A stretch of DNA of 64,000 nt from NCBI RefSeq assembly GCF_025971925.1, contig NZ_JAPDHV010000004.1:62001-126000 (forward strand). The letters are read 5' to 3'. Of the stretch, positions 1-9,577 are shown piece after piece. The notes under the pieces were generated by a model. That model was not told the origin of the DNA, did no database searches, and saw only the letters and a list, made by a program, of their open reading frames with translations. A program made the translations under genes and the position numbers. Position 1 is the stretch's first letter. Each line of letters begins with the position of its first letter. This stretch comes from Chryseobacterium oryctis. GTDB taxonomy: Bacteria; Bacteroidota; Bacteroidia; Flavobacteriales; Weeksellaceae.

Positions 1-85
1 AGTTTGGTATTTTTTAATTTCCAGTTACTTAAAATTATTCATAATTTCTTAATATCAAAACTAAAATTTTTTATTTAGGTTCAGT

Positions 86-93
86 TAAATTTG
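86..93 (+). promoter_or_regulatory. -7 promoter element before pstS
   Basis: TAAATTTG matches the Bacteroidetes -7 consensus TAnnTTTG and ends 6 nt before the ATG at 100. Transcription would begin at or next to the start codon, giving a leaderless or nearly leaderless mRNA. No clear -33 TTG is seen at the usual spacing. Confidence 0.4.
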
Positions 94-99
94 TAGTAA

Positions 100-957
100 A
101 TGGTTAGGAATCATACACATAAAATACTGCATATTTTAATGCCATTTTTTCTTATTGTTCAGTCTTGCACCCAATCAGATAGAACGATAAAAATCAAGGG
201 TTCCGATACAGAAGTCAATCTTGCAGTCAATCTCGCAGAACGGTTTGATAATAGAGATCATCGTTTTAGTATAGCAATTTCAGGCGGAGGTTCGGGGATG
301 GGAATTACTTCACTTATGAACGGTCAGGCAGACATAGCCAATTCTTCACGCCCGTTAACTGATGAAGAAAAACAAATGTTTAAGGAAAAAAATATTGAAC
401 TAAGAACAGTCGTTTTTGCAGAAGATGCTACGGCTTTTGTAGTTAATAAAGAAAATCCAATCAACGAAATAGATGTACAGACTTTGGGGAAAATTATGGA
501 CGGGAAAATTTCTGATTGGAAGTCTGTTTCAGGATTAAATTTACCCATTAATATTTACGGGAGACAGAGTAGCTCGGGAACCTATTCTTTCATTAAAAAG
601 AAATTGAAAATTGATTATAGTCCGAAAGCTAAAGAAATGACAGGAAATGCCCAGATTCTTGAAGGAGTGAAAATAGATAAATCTGGCATCGGATATGTAG
701 GAGCGGGGTATATTTCAAAAAAAATTAATGAAAATAAAGGGATAAAAGTTCTGAAAATAAGAGAAACTCCAAATTCTGTTACAGTATCTCCGTTAGATCC
801 TATTTCAATCAAGAATAGAGAATATTTTTTTCAACGACCTTTATATCAGTTTATTCCGGAAAAAGCATGGGAAAAAGTAAAACCCTTTATTGAATATGAA
901 ACTAAAGGTGAGGGAAGATTGATTATTGAAAATTCGGGGTATTATTTAATTAATTGA
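100..957 (+). CDS. pstS: Phosphate ABC transporter substrate-binding lipoprotein PstS
   Basis: Binds phosphate outside the inner membrane and delivers it to the PstC-PstA channel. The N-terminus is a lipoprotein signal with Cys23 in a lipobox-like I-V-Q-S-C. Residues 30-60 read IKIKGSDTEVNL followed by a glycine-rich GGGSGMG loop, the usual PstS phosphate-binding start, and a later RQSSSGTYSF segment is also typical. At 285 aa it is a normal length for the short PstS family. It is the first gene of pstSCAB; only 4 nt separate it from pstC. The family could bind another oxyanion, but the operon argues for phosphate. Confidence 0.9.
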   Translation: MVRNHTHKILHILMPFFLIVQSCTQSDRTIKIKGSDTEVNLAVNLAERFDNRDHRFSIAISGGGSGMGITSLMNGQADIANSSRPLTDEEKQMFKEKNIELRTVVFAEDATAFVVNKENPINEIDVQTLGKIMDGKISDWKSVSGLNLPINIYGRQSSSGTYSFIKKKLKIDYSPKAKEMTGNAQILEGVKIDKSGIGYVGAGYISKKINENKGIKVLKIRETPNSVTVSPLDPISIKNREYFFQRPLYQFIPEKAWEKVKPFIEYETKGEGRLIIENSGYYLIN

Positions 958-961
958 AATT

Positions 962-1852
962 ATGCAGTATACAAAACGCATATTTATTGATAATTTGACG
1001 AAGATTATTTTTAAATCTACCGGACTTCTTGTTCTGGCTTTGTTGGGCGGAATTTTTTTTATGCTGATTTATAATGCGATTTCGTTTTTTCTAGAAATAT
1101 CACCCTTAGATTTTATTACCGGAAGCGAATGGAATCCTACAGCCGCAGAACCGGCTTATGGATTATTACCTTTGATTGTAAGTACATCCATTGTTTCTTT
1201 TGGAGCAATGCTTATCGCGATTCCTTTAGGAATTGGAACGGCTGCTTTTATTTCGGAGTATGCAAACCCAAAATTAAAGGCATTTTTGAAACCAGCGATT
1301 GAAATGTTGGCTGCAGTTCCTTCCGTAGTTATAGGTTTTCTGGGAATCGTTTTGGTGGGACCTCATATTGCACAAATCAATAATCTTCCTAATGGTTTAA
1401 ATGCATTAAATGGAGCAATTCTTTTGGCAATTATGGCTTTGCCGACTATTATTACCATTTCTGAGGATGCTATTCATTCTGTTCCGCAAACTTATCGTGA
1501 AGCAAGTTATGCTTTAGGAGCATCAAAATGGCAGACATTAAGAAAAGTAGTGATTCCTGCTGCGGCTCCGGGGATTATTGCTTCTGTGATGCTTGGATTG
1601 GGGAGAGCAATCGGGGAAACAATGACTGTTTTGATGGCAACAGGAAATGCCGCGATTTTTCCAAAAGGTTTTTTTGATTCTGTAAAGACAATTACAGCTA
1701 CAATTGCTATTGAAATGGGAGAAGTTCCTTATCAGACAACGCATTATTATGCTTTATTTGCTATTGCTGTTGTTTTGTTTTTTATGACGTTAATTGCCAA
1801 TTTAATTGGTGAGTATTTCATCAACCGATTTAGAAAATATCATGCAGTTTAG
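962..1852 (+). CDS. pstC: Phosphate ABC transporter permease PstC
   Basis: Inner-membrane permease subunit that forms the phosphate channel with PstA. The 296-aa protein has about six hydrophobic segments. The cytoplasmic coupling loop near residues 175-200 reads EASYALGASKWQTLRKVVIP, the EAA motif of ABC permeases. An IGETMTVLMATG segment typical of PstC follows at about 220. It sits between pstS and pstA, and its last codons overlap the start of pstA, suggesting translational coupling. Confidence 0.93.
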   Translation: MQYTKRIFIDNLTKIIFKSTGLLVLALLGGIFFMLIYNAISFFLEISPLDFITGSEWNPTAAEPAYGLLPLIVSTSIVSFGAMLIAIPLGIGTAAFISEYANPKLKAFLKPAIEMLAAVPSVVIGFLGIVLVGPHIAQINNLPNGLNALNGAILLAIMALPTIITISEDAIHSVPQTYREASYALGASKWQTLRKVVIPAAAPGIIASVMLGLGRAIGETMTVLMATGNAAIFPKGFFDSVKTITATIAIEMGEVPYQTTHYYALFAIAVVLFFMTLIANLIGEYFINRFRKYHAV

Positions 1853-2699
1853 GTTTAAAAAACTATCAGCGGTTATAGAATGGGGAACATTGTTGTTTTG
1901 CACAGGTTTGGTTTGCTTTTTTCTTGTTGTTATTCTCTATGATATTTTCAGCAAAGGAATTTCGGTCATTTCCTGGGATTTTATAACAAAACTTCCAACT
2001 GATGGAATGACAAAAGGAGGAATTTTAACTTCTATCCTCGGAACAGTATTTCTTACTATTATTACTGCTGTTTTTTCAATTCCGTTTGGGATTTGTTGTG
2101 CTATTTATCTTAATGAATATGCTCAAAATACATGGTTGACAAGAACTATTCGGGCATCTATTCGTAATCTGTCAGGAGTTCCTTCTATTATTTACGGATT
2201 ATTTGGATTAGCTTTATTTGTTCAGGCACTGAATTTTGGTACATCCATTCTTTCTGCAGGTTTTACATTAGGATTATTATCATTACCTTACATAATCACA
2301 ACAACAGAGGAGGCTCTTCTTAGGATTCCTGCAAGTATGCGTGAAGCCGCTTTAGGTGTCGGAGCAACCAAATTTGAATCTATCAGAGATGTGGTATTGC
2401 CTTCTTCTATGCCCGGAATTTTAACAGGAGTGGTTCTTACTCTTTCCAGAGCTGCAGGAGAAACAGCTCCGATATTATTTACAGGAGCGGCATTTTACAT
2501 TACTAATGCTTTTGCGAGTCCCAATCAGGAATTTATGGCATTGCCTTATCATTTATATATGTTATCTACACAGCATCAGTCTATCGAAGAAGTGAGGCCG
2601 ATTGCTTACGGAACTTCTTTGGTGTTGATTGTAGTGGTGTTTTTAATGAATCTCACGGCCTTTTATATCAGATATAAATATAGACAAGATGAAAAGTAA
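1842..2699 (+). CDS. pstA: Phosphate ABC transporter permease PstA
   Basis: Second channel subunit of the phosphate importer. The chosen start is the ATG at 1842, which overlaps the pstC stop by 11 nt; a TTG at 1806 in the same frame lies deeper inside pstC and is less likely. The EAA loop reads [20 protein letters not shown] and is followed by the PstA-type [15 protein letters not shown]. About six membrane segments are visible. The stop overlaps the pstB start (ATG at 2689) by 11 nt, the same arrangement as pstC-pstA. Confidence 0.92.
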   Translation: MQFRFKKLSAVIEWGTLLFCTGLVCFFLVVILYDIFSKGISVISWDFITKLPTDGMTKGGILTSILGTVFLTIITAVFSIPFGICCAIYLNEYAQNTWLTRTIRASIRNLSGVPSIIYGLFGLALFVQALNFGTSILSAGFTLGLLSLPYIITTTEEALLRIPASMREAALGVGATKFESIRDVVLPSSMPGILTGVVLTLSRAAGETAPILFTGAAFYITNAFASPNQEFMALPYHLYMLSTQHQSIEEVRPIAYGTSLVLIVVVFLMNLTAFYIRYKYRQDEK

Positions 2700-3435
2700 A
2701 ATAACTGCGGAAAATCTAAATTTATCATTTGGAACTAAACATATTCTAAAAAACATTAATGTTGAATTTCCTGAAAAAAAGGTAACAGCACTTATTGGAC
2801 CTTCCGGATGTGGAAAAAGCACCCTTTTGCGGTGCTTTAACAGAATGCATGATTTGTATCCTGATGCCAAAATATCCGGAAAAATCGCTCTGGATGGGCA
2901 AGATCTTTATCAAAAAGGAATTGAAGTGACTAGTATTCGCAGAAGAATCGGGATGGTTTTTCAGAAAGCTAATCCTTTTCCTAAAAGTATTTATGAAAAT
3001 ATAGCCTATGGTTTAAAAATCAATAATCTTCCGGTTAATCATTCAATTGTACAAAAAGCGTTGGAAGAAGCATATCTTTGGGATGAGGTAAAAGATGATT
3101 TGAAAAAACCGGCAACCCGACTTTCTGGAGGGCAACAGCAAAGATTATGTATTGCAAGAACGGTGGCATTACGTCCTGAAGTTATTTTAATGGATGAACC
3201 TTGTTCGGCTTTAGACCCTATAAGTACTTTGAAAATTGAAGAACTGATTTTAAAATTAAAAGAGCAATATACAATTGTCATTGTAACTCACAATATGCAA
3301 CAGGCTCAAAGGTTGGCAGACAAAACAGTTTTTATGTATTTGGGCGAAAAAATGGAAGAAGGAGATACAGAACAGATATTCAATAACCCCAAAAATGAAA
3401 TAACTCAGAATTATATACGAGGACATTTTGGATAA
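2689..3435 (+). CDS. pstB: Phosphate ABC transporter ATPase PstB
   Basis: Cytoplasmic ATPase that powers PstCA. Walker A is GPSGCGKST (residues 37-45), the ABC signature LSGGQQQR lies at about 145-152, and Walker B with the catalytic Glu is VILMDEP at about 165-171, followed by the PstB-typical CSALDPIST. At 248 aa it is full length. It ends the pst operon: no phoU follows, and the next gene is an unrelated aminopeptidase about 120 nt downstream. Confidence 0.95.
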   Translation: MKSKITAENLNLSFGTKHILKNINVEFPEKKVTALIGPSGCGKSTLLRCFNRMHDLYPDAKISGKIALDGQDLYQKGIEVTSIRRRIGMVFQKANPFPKSIYENIAYGLKINNLPVNHSIVQKALEEAYLWDEVKDDLKKPATRLSGGQQQRLCIARTVALRPEVILMDEPCSALDPISTLKIEELILKLKEQYTIVIVTHNMQQAQRLADKTVFMYLGEKMEEGDTEQIFNNPKNEITQNYIRGHFG

Positions 3436-3556
3436 TTACAATATATATCAAATGAAGTAGAATTAAGCAATCAAATAGTTTTTCAAGAAAATACCATTGA
3501 AATTTCATCTTCCGACTTCAAATTTTTTGTAACTTTCGGTGTTTAAAAAATAAAAA

Positions 3557-5326
3557 ATGACTTCAAGGGAAAAAGTAGCTGCACTTCGTGAAGAAATGCA
3601 GAAAAATAATGTTGATGCATTTATAGTATATTCTGCAGATCCGCACATGAGCGAATATCTGCCTGAAGAATGGCAGGAGAGAGCTTGGTTGTCAGGTTTT
3701 TTAGGTTCTGCAGGTTTTGTGGTTGTTACCAAAGATAAGGCAGGACTTTGGACGGATGGAAGATATTTCACACAAGCTGCCATTGAATTGGAGGGGTCGG
3801 GAATCGACCTTTTTAAAGATGGAATGGAAGGTACTCCAAACTATATTGATTGGATTATTTCTGAAATCCCTACAAACGGAAAAGTTGCGGTTAATGCTGT
3901 GGCAACAGCTCATTCTAACTGGGAGCTTCTTACTCAGAGATTAAATTCTAAAAATATAACATTGGTTGACAATCCTCTTTTAAAACAAATTTGGGTGGAT
4001 AGAGGAGAACCATCAAAAAATCCGATTTTTGTACACCCTGTAGAAAGAGCAGGAAAATCTGTTGTAGAGAAAATTGCGGCAATTCGCCAGAAGATGGAAG
4101 AGCAGGAAGCAACAGTTCATATTATTTCAAGTTTGGACGATGTAGCATGGACACTTAATTTAAGAGGAAGTGATGTGCAAAGTAATCCAGTGTTTTTAGG
4201 GTATATTGTTATTACTAAAAATGATGCTGTATTATTTACAGATTTAGAAAAGTTAGAAGTTGAAGCGAGAAAGCAGATGGATGATTCTTTTGTGAAAATG
4301 ATGCCTTATGGTGCTTTTTACACTTATCTGCAAAGCTTCAAAAATGAAAAGGTATTGGTTTCTCCAAATAGCAATCAATCAATTTTTGAAGCATTAAAAT
4401 CAAATAATCAATTCATAAAAGCTCCGGTTCCCGGACACCTGATGAAAGCTCAAAAAAATGAAACTGAGTTGGAAGGTTTCAGAAAAGTGATGGTGAGAGA
4501 TGGAGTAGCAATGGTAAAATTCTTGTATTGGCTGACTCACAATGCCGGAAAAGAAGCGATGAACGAGTATTCTATTGGTGAAAAACTGAGAGGTTTCCGT
4601 GCAGAAGGTGAAAATTTTGTCGGAGAAAGTTTCGGAAGTATCGTAGGATATAAAGATAATGGTGCAATTATGCACTATTCTGCAAAAAGTGAGGGTAGTA
4701 AAGAAGTTACCAATGATGCAAGTATTTTGGTAGATTCAGGAGGTCAGTATCTTGAGGGAACAACAGATATTACGAGAACCTTGGCTTTAGGTGCTGTTTC
4801 TGAAGAATTCAAAAGAAATTCTACATTGGTACTTCAGGGTTTAATTCGTTTATCGATGGTGAAATTCCCTAAAGGAACAAGAGGTGTTCAGCTTGATGCT
4901 ATTGCAAGGCTTCCGCTTTGGATGGAAGGTAAAGATTTTAATCACGGAACAGGTCATGGTGTAGGAAGTTTTATGAATGTACATGAAGGTCCTCAAAATA
5001 TCAGAAAAGATTTGAATCCACAGGAGCTTCTTCCAGGAATGGTTTGTTCAAATGAACCAGGATATTATCTTGAAGGAGAATACGGGATTCGTCATGAAAA
5101 TTTAGTTGCTGTAAAAGAAGTTGAAACAACAATTCATGGAACGTTCTATGAATTTGAAACGTTGACATTCTGCCCGTTCTTTAAAGATACAATTGTCAAA
5201 GAAATCCTTTCGGGAGAGGAAATTACATGGTTAAACAACTACCATAAAATATGTGAGGAAAAATTAGCTCCTTATTTGGAAGGTGAAGTTAAAGATTGGT
5301 TCTTACAATTGGTAAGTCCCATTTAA
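3557..5326 (+). CDS. Aminopeptidase P family metallopeptidase (Xaa-Pro)
   Basis: Cleaves the N-terminal residue from peptides with proline in position 2. The 589-aa length fits the three-domain eukaryotic-like aminopeptidase P: two creatinase-like N-terminal domains (about 1-310) and a pita-bread catalytic domain. The dinuclear metal ligands are visible as D393 (VDSGGQ), D404 (TTDITRT), H467 (GTGHGVGS), E500 (SNEPGYY) and E514 (IRHENL). It appears monocistronic, with a hairpin terminator at 5360-5393. Cytoplasmic, since no signal peptide is seen. Confidence 0.92.
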   Translation: MTSREKVAALREEMQKNNVDAFIVYSADPHMSEYLPEEWQERAWLSGFLGSAGFVVVTKDKAGLWTDGRYFTQAAIELEGSGIDLFKDGMEGTPNYIDWIISEIPTNGKVAVNAVATAHSNWELLTQRLNSKNITLVDNPLLKQIWVDRGEPSKNPIFVHPVERAGKSVVEKIAAIRQKMEEQEATVHIISSLDDVAWTLNLRGSDVQSNPVFLGYIVITKNDAVLFTDLEKLEVEARKQMDDSFVKMMPYGAFYTYLQSFKNEKVLVSPNSNQSIFEALKSNNQFIKAPVPGHLMKAQKNETELEGFRKVMVRDGVAMVKFLYWLTHNAGKEAMNEYSIGEKLRGFRAEGENFVGESFGSIVGYKDNGAIMHYSAKSEGSKEVTNDASILVDSGGQYLEGTTDITRTLALGAVSEEFKRNSTLVLQGLIRLSMVKFPKGTRGVQLDAIARLPLWMEGKDFNHGTGHGVGSFMNVHEGPQNIRKDLNPQELLPGMVCSNEPGYYLEGEYGIRHENLVAVKEVETTIHGTFYEFETLTFCPFFKDTIVKEILSGEEITWLNNYHKICEEKLAPYLEGEVKDWFLQLVSPI

Positions 5327-5359
5327 GCGGAAACTATAAAAATTGTTAGATAAATTTAA

Positions 5360-5393
5360 AAGTCTTGTAAGTTTTATTACAGGGCTTTTTTTA
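5360..5393 (+). terminator. Rho-independent terminator of the aminopeptidase gene
   Basis: An 11-bp stem (5360-5370 with 5377-5387, including two G-U pairs) with a 6-nt loop is followed by TTTTT. It lies 34 nt after the stop codon. Confidence 0.75.
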
Positions 5394-5535
5394 TTGTGCA
5401 ACCGTATTTTTACGGATAAAATTTCAGTAGTTATCCTGAGATAAAGAAGTTTGATTGAATTTATCTTTGTATCAGCAAAAAGAAACAAGCATCATTCATA
5501 ACTTCATATATAACTTAGTAAATTCAAAAGCGGTA
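5394..5535. other. Gene-free stretch before mnmE
   Basis: No convincing ORF is present. A -7-like TATCTTTG occurs at 5462-5469, and a free-standing terminator hairpin follows at 5536-5570. Together they could bound a small RNA of about 100 nt; otherwise nothing is seen here. Confidence 0.3.
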
Positions 5536-5570
5536 AATCATCCTAGTCCTTAGGATGATTTTATTTTTAT
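5536..5570 (+). terminator. Orphan terminator hairpin
   Basis: Perfect 10-bp stem AATCATCCTA / TAGGATGATT (5536-5545 with 5551-5560) with a 5-nt loop and a T-rich tail. No ORF ends just upstream, so it may end a small RNA or be a backup terminator. Confidence 0.5.
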
Positions 5571-5627
5571 TGGAAATAATAGGTAACTTGTATAATTGTT
5601 AAATGGAAAAATTGTCATTAAAAGCCG

Positions 5628-5635
5628 TAAATTTG
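5628..5635 (+). promoter_or_regulatory. -7 promoter element of mnmE
   Basis: TAAATTTG matches TAnnTTTG and ends only 4 nt before the mnmE ATG, implying a leaderless or near-leaderless transcript. The nearest upstream TTG is at 5612-5614, with a short 13-nt spacer. Confidence 0.45.
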
Positions 5636-5639
5636 CAAA

Positions 5640-7025
5640 ATGAATAACGATACTATTTGTGCACTAGCTACAGCCAACGGAGTAGGTGCTTTGGGAATTA
5701 TCAGAGTTTCAGGAAATGACGCTTTGTCTGTCGTTCAGAAATCTTTTCCGGCAAAAAATTTGGAAAAACAAAAATCACATACCATCCATTACGGTTATTT
5801 TGTGGATGGGGAAGAAGTTATCGATGAGGTGATGTTATCTATTTTTTTAGCACCTAAAAGTTTTACAACTGAAAATTCTGTGGAAATTGCATTTCACGGT
5901 TCTCCGCACATTGGTAAAAAAATTCTTGAGACCTTAATAAAAAACGGAGCCAGAATGGCAAAAGCCGGAGAATTTACTCTTCGGGCTTTTATTAACGGAA
6001 GAATAGACCTTTCTCAGGCAGAAGCAATAGCTGATGTGATTGCATCTGAAAATGAGGCTTCCAGAAAAGTGGCAATTAATCAGCTTAAAGGTGGAATTAC
6101 CAATGAAATATCGTTACTCAGAACCGACTTGCTGAACTTTGTATCTTTAATAGAATTGGAGCTTGATTTTGCTGAAGAAGATGTAGAATTTGCAGACAGA
6201 AGCGCATTGAATCAATTATTAGATAAAATTGAATTAAAACTTAAATCTCTTATCGAAAGTTTCCAGTACGGAAATGCTATTAAAAACGGAACGGCTGTCG
6301 CCATTATCGGAAAACCGAATGCAGGAAAATCGACTCTATTAAACGCTTTATTAAAAGAAGAAAGAGCTATTGTAAGTAATATTGCCGGAACTACGAGAGA
6401 TACCATTGAAGAAGTTCTTCATATTAAAGGACATGCTTTCCGATTGATTGATACTGCAGGATTACGTGAGACGGCAGATGAAATAGAAGCAATTGGTGTA
6501 AAAAAAGCTAAAGAAAAAGTTGAAAATGCCAATATTTTGGTTTATTTGGCTGATGCAGCAACAAAAGATTTTACTGAAGATATAGAAATGATAAAATCTC
6601 TATTGAGAGATGATTTAAAACTGATTATCTGTGTTACAAAAATTGATGAGGTGATACCAGCTCAATATGAAAAAGTGGAAGATGTTTTCAGAAGTGCAAT
6701 TTCTCATGAATTTGATTTTATTAAAATCTCGGCTGTTGAAAATCAGAATATTCAGGATTTGAAGAATGAATTGTCTTCTTATGTTGAACAATTGAAATCT
6801 TCTGAAAATAATGTGGTAATCACAAACCAACGTCATTTTGAAGCACTGCAAAAATCTTTAGAAGCTGTTGATAAAGTAAAAGAAGCGATTACTTTTCATA
6901 TTTCTACTGAATTATTAGCTTATGAACTTCGTAATGCGTTGGAACATTTAGGAGAGATTTCCGGTGAGGTTACCAACGATGAAGTTTTAGGAAATATTTT
7001 CTCTAAGTTTTGTATCGGGAAATAA
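5640..7025 (+). CDS. mnmE: tRNA modification GTPase MnmE (TrmE)
   Basis: With MnmG it makes the cmnm5/nm5 modification of U34 in tRNAs. The N-terminal tetrahydrofolate-binding domain, the helical domain and the inserted G domain are all present. The G1 loop is GKPNAGKST at about 224-232, with G3 DTAGLRET and G4-like VTKID further on. The C-terminal F-C-I-G-K (457-461), whose Cys is characteristic, is the end of the protein. These last codons are the attachment site of the mobile element that follows, so this copy's 3' end was supplied by the element. Confidence 0.96.
   Translation: MNNDTICALATANGVGALGIIRVSGNDALSVVQKSFPAKNLEKQKSHTIHYGYFVDGEEVIDEVMLSIFLAPKSFTTENSVEIAFHGSPHIGKKILETLIKNGARMAKAGEFTLRAFINGRIDLSQAEAIADVIASENEASRKVAINQLKGGITNEISLLRTDLLNFVSLIELELDFAEEDVEFADRSALNQLLDKIELKLKSLIESFQYGNAIKNGTAVAIIGKPNAGKSTLLNALLKEERAIVSNIAGTTRDTIEEVLHIKGHAFRLIDTAGLRETADEIEAIGVKKAKEKVENANILVYLADAATKDFTEDIEMIKSLLRDDLKLIICVTKIDEVIPAQYEKVEDVFRSAISHEFDFIKISAVENQNIQDLKNELSSYVEQLKSSENNVVITNQRHFEALQKSLEAVDKVKEAITFHISTELLAYELRNALEHLGEISGEVTNDEVLGNIFSKFCIGK
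7008..7025 (+). repeat. attL of the mobilizable element (3' end of mnmE)
   Basis: 18 bp encoding F-C-I-G-K-stop. It pairs with attR at 22172-22189 (15 of the first 17 positions identical). All differences are synonymous (GGG/GGA, AAA/AAG, TAA/TAG). The Salmonella island SGI1 is known to use the same codons of mnmE (trmE/thdF) as its target. Confidence 0.85.
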
Positions 7026-7133
7026 ATTCATTTTCTTTTAGTTTCTCTTGTTTTCTTTTATTTGATTTACAATAAATTAGCCTGTTTTTATTTTCTTATT
7101 TAAGAGTTTGTTTTTACTTTTGTTACATCTTTA

Positions 7134-7160
7134 GTACACCTTTCAACATAAAAGGTGTAC
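7134..7160. promoter_or_regulatory. Inverted arm-type motif near the left end
   Basis: GTACACCTTT (7134-7143) and its exact inverse AAAGGTGTAC (7151-7160) lie 26 bp before the integrase start. The same 10-mer recurs at the right end (22114-22123). This suggests binding sites for the integrase or excisionase, or an operator of the int gene. Confidence 0.55.
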
Positions 7161-7185
7161 AAATGTACATCTGTAATATTATTGT

Positions 7186-8325
7186 ATGAAAATTACTCTT
7201 AAGCAAAAGCTACTTAAAAATGGAATGGTTAGTCTTTATATTGAATACTATAAAGGCTCAACAAGTGATTCATCAGGAAAAAGAATTCATCTAAGAGATT
7301 TTGAGTATTTGAAAATTTATTTATACCAATTTCCTAAAACTGCTCAAGAAAAAAAAGAGAATAAAGAAAATGAAAAACTGGCAGAAAATATTCTTTCAAT
7401 ACGCAAAGCAGAATACGTACAGGGAAAATTTGATATAAAGAACACTAGCAAATCCAAAAGAAGATTTCTTGAGTATTTTTCTGAAAAGACAGAAGAAAAA
7501 CAGAAACAAGATACTTCTAACAATTATGGAAACTGGTTTTCTACCCTACAACATTTAAAGAAAATCATATCACCAAACTTTACTTTTGATGAAGTTGACG
7601 AAAACTTTATTAAAAAGATTAGAAATTATTTTGACAACGAAGCAAAAACTAAGAGTGATCTTCCATTATCCCAAAATTCTAAATATTCTTATTTCAACAA
7701 ATTTAAAGCATCATTAAGGAACGCTTTTGATGAAGGCTACCTTTCTATCAATTATGCCAGCAAAATAAAATCATTTGAACAGGCTGAAAGTCAAAGGGAA
7801 TACTTAACATTTGATGAGTTGCAAGCCCTAGCCAGTACTCAATGTAAATATGATGTACTCAAACGTGCTTTTCTTTTCTCTTGTTTAAGTGGGCTTCGAT
7901 GGAGTGATATTAATACAATGGTTTGGTCAGAGGTAAGAGATGAGGGTGAAATAAGCAAAATCAACTTCCGCCAGGAAAAAACAGATGGAGTTGAATATTT
8001 ATACATTTCTCAACAAGCAAGAGAGCTACTTGGTGAAAGGCAGTCTCCGGAAGACAGGGTTTTTCGTGGACTTAAATATGGGATGGTTTATAATACTGAA
8101 ATTGTAAGATGGTGTAATAGGGCAAGTATATCAAAACATATAACATTTCACAGTGCAAGACATACAAATGCTGTTTTATTATTAGAAAACGGGGCAGATA
8201 TTTATACTGTCTCTAAAAGATTAGGTCATCGCGAAATTAGAACAACAGCAATTTATGCCAAAATTGTAGATAAAAAGATGAAAGAGACCGCCGAAATAAT
8301 TCCTGAACTTAAAATTAAATTATGA
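7186..8325 (+). CDS. int: Tyrosine recombinase / integrase
   Basis: Catalyses site-specific recombination between the mnmE 3' end and the element. It is 379 aa with an arm-binding N-terminal region, a SAM-like core-binding domain (about 105-200) and a C-terminal catalytic domain. Catalytic residues visible are R238 (SGLRWSD), H322 and R325 (HSARH), H348 (GHRE) and the nucleophile Y357 (AIYAKI). It lies at the attL end and points into the element. The stop overlaps the next start (ATGA), so the membrane protein is probably co-translated. Confidence 0.93.
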   Translation: MKITLKQKLLKNGMVSLYIEYYKGSTSDSSGKRIHLRDFEYLKIYLYQFPKTAQEKKENKENEKLAENILSIRKAEYVQGKFDIKNTSKSKRRFLEYFSEKTEEKQKQDTSNNYGNWFSTLQHLKKIISPNFTFDEVDENFIKKIRNYFDNEAKTKSDLPLSQNSKYSYFNKFKASLRNAFDEGYLSINYASKIKSFEQAESQREYLTFDELQALASTQCKYDVLKRAFLFSCLSGLRWSDINTMVWSEVRDEGEISKINFRQEKTDGVEYLYISQQARELLGERQSPEDRVFRGLKYGMVYNTEIVRWCNRASISKHITFHSARHTNAVLLLENGADIYTVSKRLGHREIRTTAIYAKIVDKKMKETAEIIPELKIKL

Positions 8326-9146
8326 AAAAGAAACGTTTTATAATCAAGGCATATTTATTTATTGCTTTAATTATTGTTATTTCTGCACTTCTACTCTGGG
8401 GAATTTATTTTTTTTCTTTAGAAGATAGAGTTTTTTTATTAAAACTACTCTTGTTTTCTTGTATACTATTTACCTTTTTCCCTTTTTTTAAAGTTAATAT
8501 TAAATGGATTCTAAATTATTTTCTTTGCATAGATAACAGCTGGTGGGATAAAAGAATTCAAAGACCAAGAATACTTATATATATAGTTTATTTTGGAGTA
8601 TTATATCTAGTCGTTACAAACTTTCCAAGTAACAAAAATGATTATGTACTAATACTAAATCGTCTTTCACTTATTTTTTACCTTCTCATTGGAACTTTTG
8701 TGGTTGGAAGATTAATTTGGTCTAAAAAATTTGAAACCCTAATTCTTCCTGAACTTAAAAATATTGTTAGTCATGATATCAAGATTATGACATCAGATTC
8801 AAAAGTTTTAGATTCTCTAATAAATGATAACAAAAGTAATATAGATAAAAGCTCAATAGAAGATTTTAAAAAACTTTTAAAAGGAGAGAAATTGGATTCT
8901 AGAATTAAATGGATTGGAACTTCTGGCAAAAATAGCATTACATATACCGGAATTTTTTTAGTGTTACATTCGGTAATTGAAGGAGGCGAAATTAAATTTT
9001 CGAGAGAGAAAAGAAAAGCCTTAATGAATTTCATTACGGATAATTTTGTAAAATTTGAAGAAGAAGAAATTAAAGAGATTTCCTTTAATACTATTAATGG
9101 AGCATACACCAACTTTATATTACCCAATAATACTCTAAAAAGATAG
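8322..9146 (+). CDS. Four-helix membrane protein of unknown function on the element
   Basis: I do not recognise a family. The first ~135 residues hold four hydrophobic segments (about 7-30, 37-57, 84-100 and 113-132), followed by a soluble lysine-rich domain of about 140 aa (roughly 135-274). It overlaps the integrase stop by 4 nt, so the two are likely translationally coupled. An element-encoded membrane protein tied to int could act in exclusion, signalling or defence, but nothing in the sequence decides this. Confidence 0.75.
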   Translation: MKKKRFIIKAYLFIALIIVISALLLWGIYFFSLEDRVFLLKLLLFSCILFTFFPFFKVNIKWILNYFLCIDNSWWDKRIQRPRILIYIVYFGVLYLVVTNFPSNKNDYVLILNRLSLIFYLLIGTFVVGRLIWSKKFETLILPELKNIVSHDIKIMTSDSKVLDSLINDNKSNIDKSSIEDFKKLLKGEKLDSRIKWIGTSGKNSITYTGIFLVLHSVIEGGEIKFSREKRKALMNFITDNFVKFEEEEIKEISFNTINGAYTNFILPNNTLKR

Positions 9147-9245
9147 TCTAAACTCCTACTAAAAGGGACTTTTAGAGTATCAGAGTATTTTTTTACTTAC
9201 ATCACAGTCTTTCCTTTGCTGTCATAAATCCAAAAAAAACAAGCA

Positions 9246-9530
9246 ATGGAAAGTAACCTAATCTTACAAAAGCTTAACCGACTTGAAAAATTATTAGTCG
9301 GTGCGAAGAGTATTTTTAATGTTGAAGAACTTGCAGATTATACAGGTTTTAGTAAATCGTATATCTATAAGCTCGTACATTCTAATATTATTCCTTATTC
9401 AAAACCAAACGGCAAGACTTTATTCTTTGAAAAGTCTAAAATAGACAATTGGTTAAGAAGCAACTATTCTAAATCCGATACGGAAATTACCGAAGAAGCT
9501 GAAAATTATATTTTCAAATCTCAAAAATAA
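9246..9530 (+). CDS. Helix-turn-helix protein, probable excisionase or regulator
   Basis: A 94-aa protein with a MerR/HTH_17-type winged helix at about 22-70: FNVEELADYTGFSKSYIYKL followed by the wing KPNGKTLFFEKSKIDNWL. Proteins of this type next to a Bacteroidetes integrase usually act as recombination directionality factors or regulators. It has its own hairpin terminator (9533-9570) and precedes the replication genes. Confidence 0.8.
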   Translation: MESNLILQKLNRLEKLLVGAKSIFNVEELADYTGFSKSYIYKLVHSNIIPYSKPNGKTLFFEKSKIDNWLRSNYSKSDTEITEEAENYIFKSQK

Positions 9531-9532
9531 CA

Positions 9533-9570
9533 AAGCGCAACTATTGCAGTAGTTACGCTTATATCTTTTG
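9533..9570 (+). terminator. Terminator after the HTH gene
   Basis: An 11-bp stem with one mismatch (9533-9543 with 9550-9560), a 6-nt loop and a T-rich tail, directly after the stop codon. Confidence 0.55.
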
Positions 9571-9577
9571 TTTAATC

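Noticed and set aside
1806-1841. TTG start for pstA
   Set aside because: It would extend pstA further into pstC; the ATG at 1842 gives the same overlap length as pstA-pstB.
3436-3556. phoU in the gap after pstB
   Set aside because: The gap is only 121 nt and has no coding potential; phoU must be elsewhere or absent.
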